DNA of 64,000 nt from Paenibacillus tarimensis. GTDB taxonomy: Bacteria > Bacillota > Bacilli > Paenibacillales > Paenibacillaceae. Below the pieces are notes generated by a model. That model was not told the DNA's origin. It searched no databases and was given only the letters and a program-made list of their open reading frames with translations. How positions within the stretch are numbered: the stretch's first letter is position 1; every line of letters begins with the position of its first letter. Below, in pieces: positions 43,462 through 52,333 of the stretch. A program made the position numbers and the translations under genes. The stretch covers positions 496,001 to 560,000 of the forward strand of contig NZ_JAKGAO010000004.1 of NCBI RefSeq assembly GCF_021532315.1. The letters are read 5' to 3'.

Positions 43462-46400
43462 ATGAAAGGAATCATTAACTTCTCGCTGAACAACAATTTT
43501 GCGGTATGGATTATGACCATCATCATTACAGTATCCGGCTTGTATGCGGGACTGACGATGAAACAGGAGACACTGCCAGATCTTGAACTGCCTATCGTGC
43601 AGGTTACGACAATTTATCCGGGTGCCGCACCTGAGGAAGTGGTGGACAAGCTTACGCAGCCGCTGGAGCAGCGTATTCTAAACATTAGCGGTGTGCAGAA
43701 TGTATCGTCGCAGTCAATGGAGAATGTGTCTGCCATTACCGTACAGTTCGATTATGGAACCAATATGGATAAGGCAGAGCAGAGTATCTCTAATGAAATC
43801 AAGGATATTGAACTTCCGGGCGGGGTGAATAGCCCAAGTATTTCCCGGCTTAGTATCAATGCATTCCCGATTCTGTCTCTTAGCGTGTCCAGCAAGGACG
43901 GCTCTCTTGAGGATTTGACGAAGCTGGTGGAGGATCAATATAAGCCGGCTCTGGAAGGCCTGAACGGTGTAGCCAGTGTGGCGGTTGCCGGTCAGCATAT
44001 CAAGGAGGTTCAGCTTCGTTTCAACCAGGAGAAGATGGCGGAGCTCGGTTTGAGCGAGGAGACGGTCAAAGGCATCGTTCAGGCTTCCGTGCTGAAGGTG
44101 CCGCTGGGCATGTTCGAAATGGGAGAGACGGCCAAGACAGTTGTAGTAGACGGTAATATCGTCTCGCTTGAAGAGTTAAAGGCGATCGCGATTCCAGTTA
44201 TTCCAGCTGGAGCAGGTGCCGCTCAGGCGCCTGCGGCACCTAACGGCGGATCAGCTGCCGGCGCGTCCCAGGGAGCACCTCAGCCTCAAGTGCAGCCGGG
44301 AGCACTGCAGGCATCCCAGCAAGGGGCAGCTGCAGCTCCGGGTATTCCTACGGTTCAGCTTAAAGAAGTCGCAGATATCGAGCTGGTCGCATTATCTGAT
44401 TCGATATCCCGTACGAACGGCCAGGAGTCCATCGGAATTCAGATCGTAAAGGGCGCGGATGCCAATACCGTTCAGGTTGCCAATCTGGTAAAAGACAAGG
44501 TTGAAGAGTTTAAGAAAGATAATACATCCCTAGAATTCGTCACGATGTTCGACCAGGCCGAGCCGATTGAGCAGTCCGTTCATACGATGCTGAATAAAGC
44601 GCTGTTCGGCGCACTCTTCGCCATTCTTGTCATCTTGGTTTTCTTGCGGAATATCCGGATGACCCTGATCTCGGTTATTTCAATTCCGTTATCCCTGCTG
44701 ATTGGCATCCTGCTGCTCAAGCAGATGGATATCACGCTGAACATGATGACGCTTGGCGCGATGACGGTAGCGATTGGACGAGTTGTAGACGACTCGATTG
44801 TCGTTATTGAGAATATCTACAGGCGCAGTGCACTTAAGAATGAACCGCTGAAGGGTAAAGCACTGATTCTGGATGCAACACGCGAAATGTTCATTCCGAT
44901 CGCTTCTTCTACAATTGTAACGATCGCTGTGTTCGTACCGCTTGCAGCTGTAGGCGGCATGGTTGGCGAGCTGTTCATCCCGTTTGCTCTTACCATGGTA
45001 TTTGCTCTACTAGCATCCCTGCTAGTAGCAGTTACGATCGTGCCAATGCTTGGGCACACGATGTTCCGCAACGGCTTGAAGGGTAAACAGCTGCATGATG
45101 ATGAAGCTGTCGGCCGTTTGGGTAACGGATATAGAAGACTTTTGCAATGGACGCTCAACCACAAGGTTGTCACACTTCTGGCAGCTGTAATTATTCTGGT
45201 TGGCAGCTTGTTCCTTACAAGCGTAGTCGGTACCAGCTTCTTGCCTGAAGAGGAACAGAAGTACGCGATGGTCACGTATTCGCCCGCACCTGGTGAGCTG
45301 CTGGAGCAGGTGAAGGATGTATCGCTTCAAGCAGAGGAACTGTTTCTGCAGACCGAGGATGTGACGGATGTGCAGTATTCGGTAGGCGGCAGCAATCCGC
45401 TGAATCCGGCTGCGACCAAATCGGCATTGTTCTATGTGATGTTTGAAGACGACACAGCAAACTTCATCGATCGGAAGAAGGAGCTGATCTCGAAGCTTCA
45501 AGATACAACCGGAGGCAAGGGTCAGTGGAAAGAGATGGATATGTCGGGCGGCATGGGCGGCAGCAATCTGACACTGAACGTCTTCGGCCCAAGCTATGAT
45601 GAAATTCATACAGCTATTGGCCAAATCGAATCTGTTATGAAGGAAGACGGCAACCTGGAGGATGTAGAATCCAGCGTAACGGAATCTTATGAACAGTATA
45701 CGCTTGTTGCCAATCAAGAGAAGCTCAGCAGCCTTGGGCTGACGACCGGCCAAATCGCGATGGCACTCAGTCCAGAGAGAGAGCAGCCTGTACTCACTTC
45801 AGTCAAGGTTGAGGGCAAGGAATATGAGGTTAAGATCTATACAGATCCGAAGACCTATAAATCGATAGCTGACATTGAGAATGAAACCATCATGTCGCCG
45901 CTTGGCATGCCTGTTCAAATTAAGGATGTCGTTGAGGTAAAAGAAGGCGAATCGCCGAACACGATTACACGACTGGATGGCCGCATGTATGCTTCGATTG
46001 AGGCAGCTGTAACAACAGCAGACGTGGGCAAGGCATCGAGCCAGCTGCAGCAGAAGGTGGAAGAGCTTGAGCTTCCTGAAGGCGTAAGCGTCGAATTCGG
46101 AGGCGTAACCGAGCAGCTGAACGAGACGTTCACGCAATTAGGCCTAGCGATGCTGGCGGCCATCGCAATTGTGTATCTGGTTCTGGTAGTAACATTCGGC
46201 GGCGGTCTCGCACCATTCGCGATACTGTTCTCACTGCCGTTTACTGTAATCGGGGCATTGGTTGGCCTGTGGATTGCAGGAGAGACAATCAGCGTATCGG
46301 CTATGATGGGAGCCCTCATGCTTATCGGGATCGTGGTGACCAATGCAATCGTACTAATCGACCGTGTCATCAAGAAGGAAGAGAGCGGCCTGTCTACCCG

Positions 46401-46641
46401 TGATGCGCTCCTCGAAGCGGCAGGCACCCGTCTTCGTCCAATTCTGATGACGGCGCTCGCCACAATTGGCGCACTCCTGCCGCTGGCCTTCGGATTTGAA
46501 AGTGCGGGCATTATATCCAAGGGTCTGGGTGTTACGGTTATCGGCGGTTTGACGAGCTCTACGCTGCTTACGCTGCTCATTGTACCAATCGTCTATGAGA
46601 TCTTGATGAAGTTAAAACCAAAACGTCAGACTAACGAATAA
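43462..46641 (+). CDS. RND-family efflux transporter (SwrC/YerP-like)
   Basis: A 1059-residue proton-driven exporter of the AcrB/SwrC type. Twelve TM helices: TM1 at about 12-30, TM2-6 at about 375-560, TM7 near 570-590, TM8-12 at about 895-1045. Two large outer loops carry porter domains. TM4 has the proton-relay Asp pair motif GRVVDDSIVVIENIYR. In Gram-positives these work without outer-membrane partners; SwrC exports surfactin-like lipopeptides and other amphiphiles. An Ala/Gln/Pro/Gly-rich insert (residues about 247-294) interrupts the first outer domain. Start has AAGGAG. Operon with TetR 23 bp downstream. Confidence 0.92.
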   Translation: MKGIINFSLNNNFAVWIMTIIITVSGLYAGLTMKQETLPDLELPIVQVTTIYPGAAPEEVVDKLTQPLEQRILNISGVQNVSSQSMENVSAITVQFDYGTNMDKAEQSISNEIKDIELPGGVNSPSISRLSINAFPILSLSVSSKDGSLEDLTKLVEDQYKPALEGLNGVASVAVAGQHIKEVQLRFNQEKMAELGLSEETVKGIVQASVLKVPLGMFEMGETAKTVVVDGNIVSLEELKAIAIPVIPAGAGAAQAPAAPNGGSAAGASQGAPQPQVQPGALQASQQGAAAAPGIPTVQLKEVADIELVALSDSISRTNGQESIGIQIVKGADANTVQVANLVKDKVEEFKKDNTSLEFVTMFDQAEPIEQSVHTMLNKALFGALFAILVILVFLRNIRMTLISVISIPLSLLIGILLLKQMDITLNMMTLGAMTVAIGRVVDDSIVVIENIYRRSALKNEPLKGKALILDATREMFIPIASSTIVTIAVFVPLAAVGGMVGELFIPFALTMVFALLASLLVAVTIVPMLGHTMFRNGLKGKQLHDDEAVGRLGNGYRRLLQWTLNHKVVTLLAAVIILVGSLFLTSVVGTSFLPEEEQKYAMVTYSPAPGELLEQVKDVSLQAEELFLQTEDVTDVQYSVGGSNPLNPAATKSALFYVMFEDDTANFIDRKKELISKLQDTTGGKGQWKEMDMSGGMGGSNLTLNVFGPSYDEIHTAIGQIESVMKEDGNLEDVESSVTESYEQYTLVANQEKLSSLGLTTGQIAMALSPEREQPVLTSVKVEGKEYEVKIYTDPKTYKSIADIENETIMSPLGMPVQIKDVVEVKEGESPNTITRLDGRMYASIEAAVTTADVGKASSQLQQKVEELELPEGVSVEFGGVTEQLNETFTQLGLAMLAAIAIVYLVLVVTFGGGLAPFAILFSLPFTVIGALVGLWIAGETISVSAMMGALMLIGIVVTNAIVLIDRVIKKEESGLSTRDALLEAAGTRLRPILMTALATIGALLPLAFGFESAGIISKGLGVTVIGGLTSSTLLTLLIVPIVYEILMKLKPKRQTNE

Positions 46642-46664
46642 TAACCAGCATAGGAGGGAAAGCA

Positions 46665-47558
46665 ATGAACCCGAAAAAAAAGCTGATATTAGACAGCGCC
46701 TTAAGCTGCTTTATACGGAAAGGGTATCATGCGTCCTCCATTCAGGAAATTGCCGAAGAAGCAGGAATTGCAAAAGGGCTTGTCTACTTTTACTTTAAGT
46801 CCAAGGAAGACCTGCTGCACTCTTGTCTTAAATATCATTTCGAACGAATAACAATTGAGGTTAAGCGTCATCTGGATACGGACAATCTTTCCCCAAGGGA
46901 ACGATTGTCCGGCATGCTGCGCTATATGTTTACCAATAGTGCCGAGCACAGTGATCTGATCAAGATCTTGATGCGGGAACAAGCGATCCACGTTAATGAC
47001 GAGCTGGCTGCCTTTTTCGTCCAGATGCGGATGAACAGCCTTCATACCTTCAGTGATTTAATTATCGGGATATATGGAGAGGACAGCAGGACATACGCCA
47101 TAGATGCAGCCAGTATTCTTCAGGCCATGTGTAACGAATACACCTTCTACCTGCTGTTTAACAACAATTTCAGTGAAGCAGATCGTCTGGTAGCGTATAT
47201 TGTAGATCGGCTCGATGATATAGTCGGCGGCATGATAGCACGCGGAGCCAAGCCGTTAATAGACTATAGCAGTATCGGCTCCTCGCATGATGAGATGGTC
47301 CGCTACTTCGAAGGTGAAAAGAATGGCTGGGTTAAGCCGATAGTTGATTTCAAGGTTCAATTGGATAAAATAAAAATCAACGATACGCAGCGCGAAGAGT
47401 TGATATCCTCGATCCAGATTATGGAGGCGGAATTTGAAAGTGAAACGCCGAACAAGATCGTAATCAAAGGAATGCTTGCTTATATCCGAAGCCTGGACCT
47501 GAAGCAGCTGCAAGAACCGGCAGACCGGCTTGAAACAATTCTTAATCAGCTTAATTAG
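46665..47558 (+). CDS. TetR-family regulator of the RND pump
   Basis: A 297-residue regulator. N-terminal HTH (about 8-55): ILDSALSCFIRKGYHASSIQEIAEEAGIAKGLVYFYFKSKEDLL. The long C-terminal part (about 60-297) is larger than the usual 200-residue TetR and includes extra helices after about residue 200 (MEAEFESETPNK..., QLQEPADRLETI). Same arrangement as yerP-yerO in Bacillus. Encoded after the pump, so probably autoregulated through the three upstream operators. AGGAGG precedes the ATG. Confidence 0.9.
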   Translation: MNPKKKLILDSALSCFIRKGYHASSIQEIAEEAGIAKGLVYFYFKSKEDLLHSCLKYHFERITIEVKRHLDTDNLSPRERLSGMLRYMFTNSAEHSDLIKILMREQAIHVNDELAAFFVQMRMNSLHTFSDLIIGIYGEDSRTYAIDAASILQAMCNEYTFYLLFNNNFSEADRLVAYIVDRLDDIVGGMIARGAKPLIDYSSIGSSHDEMVRYFEGEKNGWVKPIVDFKVQLDKIKINDTQREELISSIQIMEAEFESETPNKIVIKGMLAYIRSLDLKQLQEPADRLETILNQLN

Positions 47559-47574
47559 TAAAATATCTTATAGG

Positions 47575-47621
47575 AAAAGCCTTGCCGTTTGCGGACCCGT
47601 GTCTGCCGGTAAGGCTTTTTT
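47575..47621 (+). terminator. Terminator of the RND-TetR operon
   Basis: AAAAGCCTTGCCG (47575-47587) pairs with CGGTAAGGCTTTT (47607-47619, one G-U), followed by T residues to 47621. Confidence 0.85.
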
Positions 47622-47700
47622 GGGCTGATAGAAGAGGCAACCAGAGGAAATAATGAGAAGGCAGTACACCAACATGGATTTGAAAGGAGGAGGAATGGTT

Positions 47701-47874
47701 ATGCCAACTAGCCGTAATCATCAGGGTGCACACGGAATCGGACAGGCGGAGGAGCAGATCAAGAATCAGCATCAAGCAGCAGGAGATATACAGGGCACGA
47801 ACCAAGTGGACCAGCGTGTAGACGAGGCGGCCCGCCGTTCGAAAACTGAATTAGATGAGATCATTGACAGCTAA
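47701..47874 (+). CDS. Small hydrophilic protein, 57 residues
   Basis: Gln/Glu/Asp-rich, probably helical or disordered (starts MPTSRNHQGAHGIGQ, ends TELDEIIDS). AAAGGAGGAGG is placed for the ATG at 47701 (in-frame ATGs at 47674 and 47695 also exist). No family recognised; composition recalls small acid-soluble or stress-type proteins, which is only a resemblance. Confidence 0.55.
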   Translation: MPTSRNHQGAHGIGQAEEQIKNQHQAAGDIQGTNQVDQRVDEAARRSKTELDEIIDS

Positions 47875-47961
47875 GCTTCGGTAAGCAGTGGCAAAATTAT
47901 GTGGACCATGCATATTTCACTCCTATAGGCAGATACTGTACCTAAAGGAGCGGATGCAGGA

Positions 47962-48606
47962 ATGTGCCAATTGTTTGCTTTGGAAGCGGGAGCAGAAGAA
48001 ATACGGGATCAGTTTCGCGTAAATAAGGTCATGGTGGAGATCTCACCGCGCAAGCAGATTGAGCCGACAGATAACGTCCCCATAATTGTCGGTAAACAGC
48101 AGGAGAGGCGTTTGATAGAATCCCGCTGGGGCTTGTTTCCCTTCTGGGCCAAGGATTCCATCAATGCCGATTTGGACGGTGTGCTTTCCAAGGAGATATT
48201 TGACCGGATCATCAAGAAGCAGCGCTGTATTATTCCTTGTACCTCCGTATGCAAGGTGGAGGATGACGGCAAACAGAAGCAATCGGTCTCCCTGACCTAT
48301 AAGGGCTCGAAGTTATTTGGCATGGCTGGTCTGTATGAGGAGAGAGTGGACCCGCACGGACAGATCCATCGTACCTGCACAATCGTAACAACTGCTCCTG
48401 GTCTTGGTGTTTCGCACCATTGGAAGGGGCTTCCGGTCATCATTACGGAGAATGAGCTGGAAGAATGGCTGGATCCGGCCATGCGGGAAAAAGACAGGTG
48501 GCAAAGCCGCTTCGCCCCTTTACATGCTGAGCATGTGAGCATTAAGGTTGAGGTTGAAGAGCCGGTCAAATTTACGTTTCAGATGCTTGCTGGCGGACGA
48601 GCCTAA
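47962..48606 (+). CDS. SRAP-domain protein (YedK/HMCES family), divergent
   Basis: A 214-residue protein with catalytic Cys2 after the initiator Met (MCQLFAL), RWGLFPFWAKD, and HHWKGLPVIITENELEEWLD, the hallmarks of SRAP. This family forms a covalent thiazolidine link with abasic sites in single-stranded DNA to protect them. The middle is unusual: the common NARAET block reads NADLDGVLSKE and the common YEW(K) block reads SVCKVEDDG, so the usual active-site Glu is shifted or missing. Ribosome site AAAGGAG precedes ATG 47962. No LexA box found upstream. Confidence 0.82.
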   Translation: MCQLFALEAGAEEIRDQFRVNKVMVEISPRKQIEPTDNVPIIVGKQQERRLIESRWGLFPFWAKDSINADLDGVLSKEIFDRIIKKQRCIIPCTSVCKVEDDGKQKQSVSLTYKGSKLFGMAGLYEERVDPHGQIHRTCTIVTTAPGLGVSHHWKGLPVIITENELEEWLDPAMREKDRWQSRFAPLHAEHVSIKVEVEEPVKFTFQMLAGGRA

Positions 48607-48641
48607 GGCTAACGAACCCCAATCGATCTGTTATACACAAT

Positions 48642-48674
48642 AACAGCCATACGGCCGGTTGCCGTATGGCTGTT
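48642..48674. terminator. Strong hairpin between SRAP and Spo0E-like genes
   Basis: Perfect 14-bp stem (48642-48655 with 48661-48674, AACAGCCATACGGC arm), 5-nt loop. T runs are short on both sides (minus strand: TTATTGTG), so termination efficiency is uncertain. It lies between convergent genes. Confidence 0.65.
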
Positions 48675-48720
48675 CATCTTGCGCAGGAATGCTGTTTACA
48701 AATAGCAGGCTATGTATAAT

Positions 48721-48870
48721 TTATCGGCGATTTTTCATGGACTGCACAATTAAGGTATCTAGTTTCTGGCTCATCGTAATAACTTCAGGGTGAAGCAGGT
48801 TAAAATAATTCTTTTCTGCCACTTGCAGAAGCTCATCCTTTAGCACAACAATCTTGTCTGCGAGACTCAT
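48721..48870 (-). CDS. Spo0E-like aspartyl-phosphate phosphatase
   Basis: A 49-residue protein below the usual gene-finding size. Two helices (MSLADKIVVLKDELLQVAEK and the C-terminal one) enclose HPEVITMSQKLDTLI, with the Spo0E signature SQxLD. Members dephosphorylate Spo0A~P or related response regulators and so delay sporulation. AGGGTGA sits six bases before the ATG. Upstream (48871-49153) is an AT-rich, ORF-free gap with weak TATAAT-like elements for the divergent antiporter gene. Confidence 0.85.
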   Translation of the reverse strand: MSLADKIVVLKDELLQVAEKNYFNLLHPEVITMSQKLDTLIVQSMKNRR

Positions 48871-49153
48871 GGTTAATCACCCTGACTTTCTTCATGTTTT
48901 TTGAGGACAGAGTCAGTATATCCCACAAGTACTAAGAAACTATTAAATAAATGTGAGAATATCGGGTTCATTATACAAACAGCGGACAGAAAACGTACGG
49001 ATTGAAATTTGCTCTTTATAATATTCACCAGTCAACTTCCAATTGAAACCTGTTTTGTATAATTTATAGGGGGAATTAGATTAGAAGATTCAAATGTGAT
49101 ATTTTATATAAGAGCTTGTCCGAAAACGACTGTAGAGATAGAGGTGAAGGGCA

Positions 49154-50617
49154 GTGCAGTTCACGACAGATAACACGGTATTCTTGTTTTCCATTCTTCT
49201 GATACTCGGCGTATTAACAACTAAGTTCTCTTCACGGCTAGGGTTGCCATCGCTAGTATTCTATATTGGTGTAGGCATGGTATTAAGCCGGTTTATATAT
49301 TACGATAACGCTGCTCTTACTCAATTATTCGGGATCTTCGCGCTCATCGTGATTTTGTTTGAAGGAGGGATGCAGACCAAATGGAGCCGGGTCAAGCGGG
49401 TAATTGCGCCTTCCGTATCGCTGGCTACGGTGGGAGTTCTGCTAACCACAGCTGTCGTTGGCGCGGCCGCTACCTTCATTCTTCAGGTTACCTGGCTGGA
49501 AGGTATGCTGTTTGGCGCAATTGTTGGATCTACGGATGCGGCAGCGGTATTCGCGGTGCTGGGCAGTAAAAATATTAAGAAACGGCTGTCCTCTACCCTA
49601 GAGGCAGAGTCCGGCACGAATGACCCAATGGCCGTATTCTTGACGGTTGCTCTAATCGAGCTTCTTCAAAATCCTGAAGCGAAATACGGCTTGCTGCTGC
49701 TTCAATTTGTCCTGCAGATGGGACTAGGCCTTGCCGCTGGTTTGATAATGGGCAGGCTGACAGTCAAATCGGTTAACCGGATAAATCTGGATTCATCGGG
49801 TCTCTACCCTGTGTTTGCCATCGCGTTTGCGATATTCACCTACAGTGCAACCGCGATGGTCGGAGGGAGCGGACTGCTGGCTGTTTATATTATGGCACTC
49901 ATAGTGGGCAACTCGGATCTTACGTATAAGCATTCCATCATCCGGTTTCATGAAGGCTTTGCCTGGATGATGCAGATTCTGATGTTTATCCTGCTGGGCC
50001 TGCTTGTATTTCCCGAAAATTTGCTTCAGGTTCTATGGCAGGGGGTTCTGCTTTCCCTTATTTTAATGTTTGCGGCAAGACCTATCGGGGTCTTCCTCTC
50101 TACCATCGGCATGGGCTTCAGCACTAGAGAGAAGGTCGTGATTTCGTGGGCGGGCCTGAGGGGAGCGGTTCCGATCGTGCTTGCAACCTACCCGCTGCTG
50201 GCTGGACTCGATATTGGGCAAATGTTCTTTGATGCTGTTTTCTTCGTTGTTCTCACATCGGCACTCATACAAGGCGCGACTATATCGCCGCTTGCTGAGA
50301 AACTCGGACTTGCGGGCGGTAGCAAGCCGGTCGTACCCCATTCGCTTGAGCTTGTATCCATTGGGAAGACGAGCAGCGAAATCCTTGAAACCTATGTGGA
50401 AGAACACTCGCCTGCGGCGGGCAGATCCGTCAAGAGCATTCCCTTCCCGAAGGAGTGTCTCGTTACGGCCGTCATTCGCGGTGACCGGGTGGTGACTCCC
50501 AACGGCAACACCCGGCTTAAGGAGGGGGATACAGTCTACTTGATGATAAACAAGCGGGAGAGGGAGCACGTGAAAAGTCTTTTTGCTGGAACTGATGTGG
50601 AGGGCAGTGAAGAGTAG
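49154..50617 (+). CDS. CPA1-type cation/proton antiporter with TrkA-C domain
   Basis: A 487-residue membrane protein: about 12-13 TM helices (to about residue 385) with the antiporter core GSTDAAAVFAVLGSKNIKKRLSSTLEAESGTNDPMAVFLTVALIE, where the ND pair binds the cation. A cytosolic TrkA-C (RCK_C) domain follows at about 400-475 (ETYVEEHSPAAGRSVKSIPFP...RLKEGDTVYLMI). This layout matches NhaP2/CvrA-type K+/H+ antiporters. RCK_C domains of Firmicute transporters can bind c-di-AMP, so control by that nucleotide is possible (inference). GTG start with GAGGTGAAGG upstream. Confidence 0.9.
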   Translation: MQFTTDNTVFLFSILLILGVLTTKFSSRLGLPSLVFYIGVGMVLSRFIYYDNAALTQLFGIFALIVILFEGGMQTKWSRVKRVIAPSVSLATVGVLLTTAVVGAAATFILQVTWLEGMLFGAIVGSTDAAAVFAVLGSKNIKKRLSSTLEAESGTNDPMAVFLTVALIELLQNPEAKYGLLLLQFVLQMGLGLAAGLIMGRLTVKSVNRINLDSSGLYPVFAIAFAIFTYSATAMVGGSGLLAVYIMALIVGNSDLTYKHSIIRFHEGFAWMMQILMFILLGLLVFPENLLQVLWQGVLLSLILMFAARPIGVFLSTIGMGFSTREKVVISWAGLRGAVPIVLATYPLLAGLDIGQMFFDAVFFVVLTSALIQGATISPLAEKLGLAGGSKPVVPHSLELVSIGKTSSEILETYVEEHSPAAGRSVKSIPFPKECLVTAVIRGDRVVTPNGNTRLKEGDTVYLMINKREREHVKSLFAGTDVEGSEE

Positions 50618-50641
50618 ACAAGTTCTGTATCCGGCATGCAG

Positions 50642-51190
50642 CTACCGGCTGCTGAAAGCGCGGTGGTGGAAGTCATTGATGTAGCGGAACAGCTGCCTGC
50701 CGTCAACCGGGAGCGGGTGAAGGGGATCAAAGGAGCAGACCAGTGCCCGGTATGGTTCCGGTACCCATATGTATTGATGAACATAATCTGTTGCCGCGAA
50801 GCCGCAGCGCCGCCAAAAGGACAGTCGTCTGGCATTCGTCTCATTATCATCTGCCTCGATCTCGACAATCACGCCTTTGGCTCGCTGCACATCTGCCGCC
50901 CGCTGCTTGATCCGGCTTACCAAATGCTCGCCCCATCCATGGCCGCGTAAATCTTCTCGAACGGCCAGATAATCAATCAGCAGGGCATGCTTGTCCTTAG
51001 ATAAACCGGTCAATGCCATTGCTGCAGGCCCTGCATCGTCCGTACCCACATGCAGCTCACACATCCTCCTTTGGAACATTCTCCTAATCACCTGCTCGGG
51101 CTTGGCCCCGCTGGGGAAGGCTTGCTGATAGAGTACCCGGGCTTGTGCCCAGCGTTCCTCATCCCAATGCTCTGTCAGTGTCCAATTCAT
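50642..51190 (-). CDS. GNAT-family N-acetyltransferase
   Basis: A 182-residue acetyltransferase. IDYLAVREDLRGHGWGEHLVSRIKQRA carries the acetyl-CoA loop (R-G-H-G-W-G), followed by VIVEIEADDNETNARRLSFWRRCGF. The latter resembles the acyltransferases that act on small molecules or protein N-termini. GGAGGTGA is eight bases before the ATG at 51190; a longer frame starts at 51208 within that site. Tail-to-tail with the antiporter gene (24-bp gap). Confidence 0.85.
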   Translation of the reverse strand: MNWTLTEHWDEERWAQARVLYQQAFPSGAKPEQVIRRMFQRRMCELHVGTDDAGPAAMALTGLSKDKHALLIDYLAVREDLRGHGWGEHLVSRIKQRAADVQRAKGVIVEIEADDNETNARRLSFWRRCGFAATDYVHQYIWVPEPYRALVCSFDPLHPLPVDGRQLFRYINDFHHRAFSSR

Positions 51191-51299
51191 GAACGATTTC
51201 ACCTCCATGCTGTTATACCATCATACTAAACATACCCCTAAATGAAGAAAAGCCACACATCAGGAACAATCCCGAGTGCGGCTCTTGTTTATATGGCTA

Positions 51300-51779
51300 T
51301 TATAAAACACGGCGTGCCGTAACGTAGTTCTTGCTCCAATATCCGGAGGAGATACTGGAGACCATAACTCCTTTGCTGCTGGAGGTATGAATGAATTTGT
51401 TGTCGCCGGTGTAAATGCCGACGTGGCTGATTCCCTTGCCGCTAGTGTTAAAGAATACGAGATCACCTTGGCTCAAGTTATCCTTAGAAACCTTCTCGCC
51501 AACTTTCGCTTGTCCTTGTGAGGTGCGGGGGAGTTTAACTTCGGCTTGCTTATAAACGTATTGGGTAAAGGATGAGCAATCAAAAGCATAGTTGATGCCG
51601 CTAGGTGCTCCGAATCGGTATGGTACGCCCAAGTATTCCTTGGCGGTTGCGATCATTTCCTCACTTTGGGGAGTCGCTGCGTGCACTTGAGAAGACGAGC
51701 CTAAGGCTAAAGCCGAAAACCCGATGGTGGCGCTCAGACTCACAGCGGCAAGGCGTTTCATGAATGATTTCCTAAGCAT
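51300..51779 (-). CDS. Secreted NlpC/P60 cell-wall hydrolase, second copy
   Basis: A 159-residue exported endopeptidase. Signal peptide of about 34 residues (SFMKRLAAVSLSATIGFSALALG, cleavage near VHA-AT), then an NlpC/P60 domain with catalytic Cys in FDCSSFTQYVY and His in SHVGIYTG. Paralogue of the gene at 4079-4573; both signal peptides even share the core IGFSAL. No cell-wall binding repeats. GGAGGG lies 12 bp before ATG 51779; ATG at residue 7 is an alternative. Confidence 0.9.
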   Translation of the reverse strand: MLRKSFMKRLAAVSLSATIGFSALALGSSSQVHAATPQSEEMIATAKEYLGVPYRFGAPSGINYAFDCSSFTQYVYKQAEVKLPRTSQGQAKVGEKVSKDNLSQGDLVFFNTSGKGISHVGIYTGDNKFIHTSSSKGVMVSSISSGYWSKNYVTARRVL

Positions 51780-52019
51780 CTGTTATGTAGTCCCTCCATC
51801 TGGATGATTGTCGTTGATGACTGTTAACACTATAACATACCTAAATTTTTGATAAATTCGCAGATGAGTTGATTTTTCCCGTTCTTCCAAGGGTTTCATC
51901 TATTTATGAGATTATCGTGAGAATTTTCTCATTTTCGTTTCAATCTCGCATTTCGTGGATTCCGTCTGGTAGAGAATATGGTAGACTGGTAGCATCAAGC
52001 GATAAGGAGTTCACACGTA

Positions 52020-52232
52020 ATGAGTGACCAAAACCTGATGATAATGCTGGCATGTACCTTGTTTCTGGTATCTGGTGTACTGACGTTAATTGCTGAGAGC
52101 AAGGAGGGTTCTTTCTCGGAGAAGTGTGTAAGCTTTGGGGTGAGCCGCAGCTTGTCTGTCAATCTGCTATGCGGTTTCACGGGACTTGCTGGTGCTGCTT
52201 CCTTCTGGGCCCTTATGCAGCTGGTTAAATAA
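52020..52232 (+). CDS. Small two-helix membrane protein, 70 residues
   Basis: Two hydrophobic segments (about 7-24 and 48-66) separated by a polar loop (ESKEGSFSEKCVSFG). No recognised family. AAGGAG lies about 10 bp before the ATG. An extended -10-like TGgTAGACT is seen about 45 bp upstream. Ends at a strong hairpin. Confidence 0.65.
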   Translation: MSDQNLMIMLACTLFLVSGVLTLIAESKEGSFSEKCVSFGVSRSLSVNLLCGFTGLAGAASFWALMQLVK

Positions 52233-52285
52233 GCGATTAATATGTATAACGCACAGGCGGACAATAGTGTCATATCAAATATAGA

Positions 52286-52316
52286 GCAGCCCGGAAGGAT
52301 ATTCCTTCCGGGCTGC
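52286..52316. terminator. Hairpin between convergent genes
   Basis: Perfect 14-bp stem GCAGCCCGGAAGGA (52286-52299) / TCCTTCCGGGCTGC (52303-52316), 3-nt loop. T tracts are poor on both sides, so it may be a weak bidirectional terminator or an mRNA 3' stabiliser. Confidence 0.6.
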
Positions 52317-52333
52317 CGCTGTTATATAGAGCG

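Noticed and set aside
47875-47961. LexA box before the SRAP gene
   Set aside because: No GAAC-N4-GTTC or near match in the gap, although the family is linked to DNA damage.
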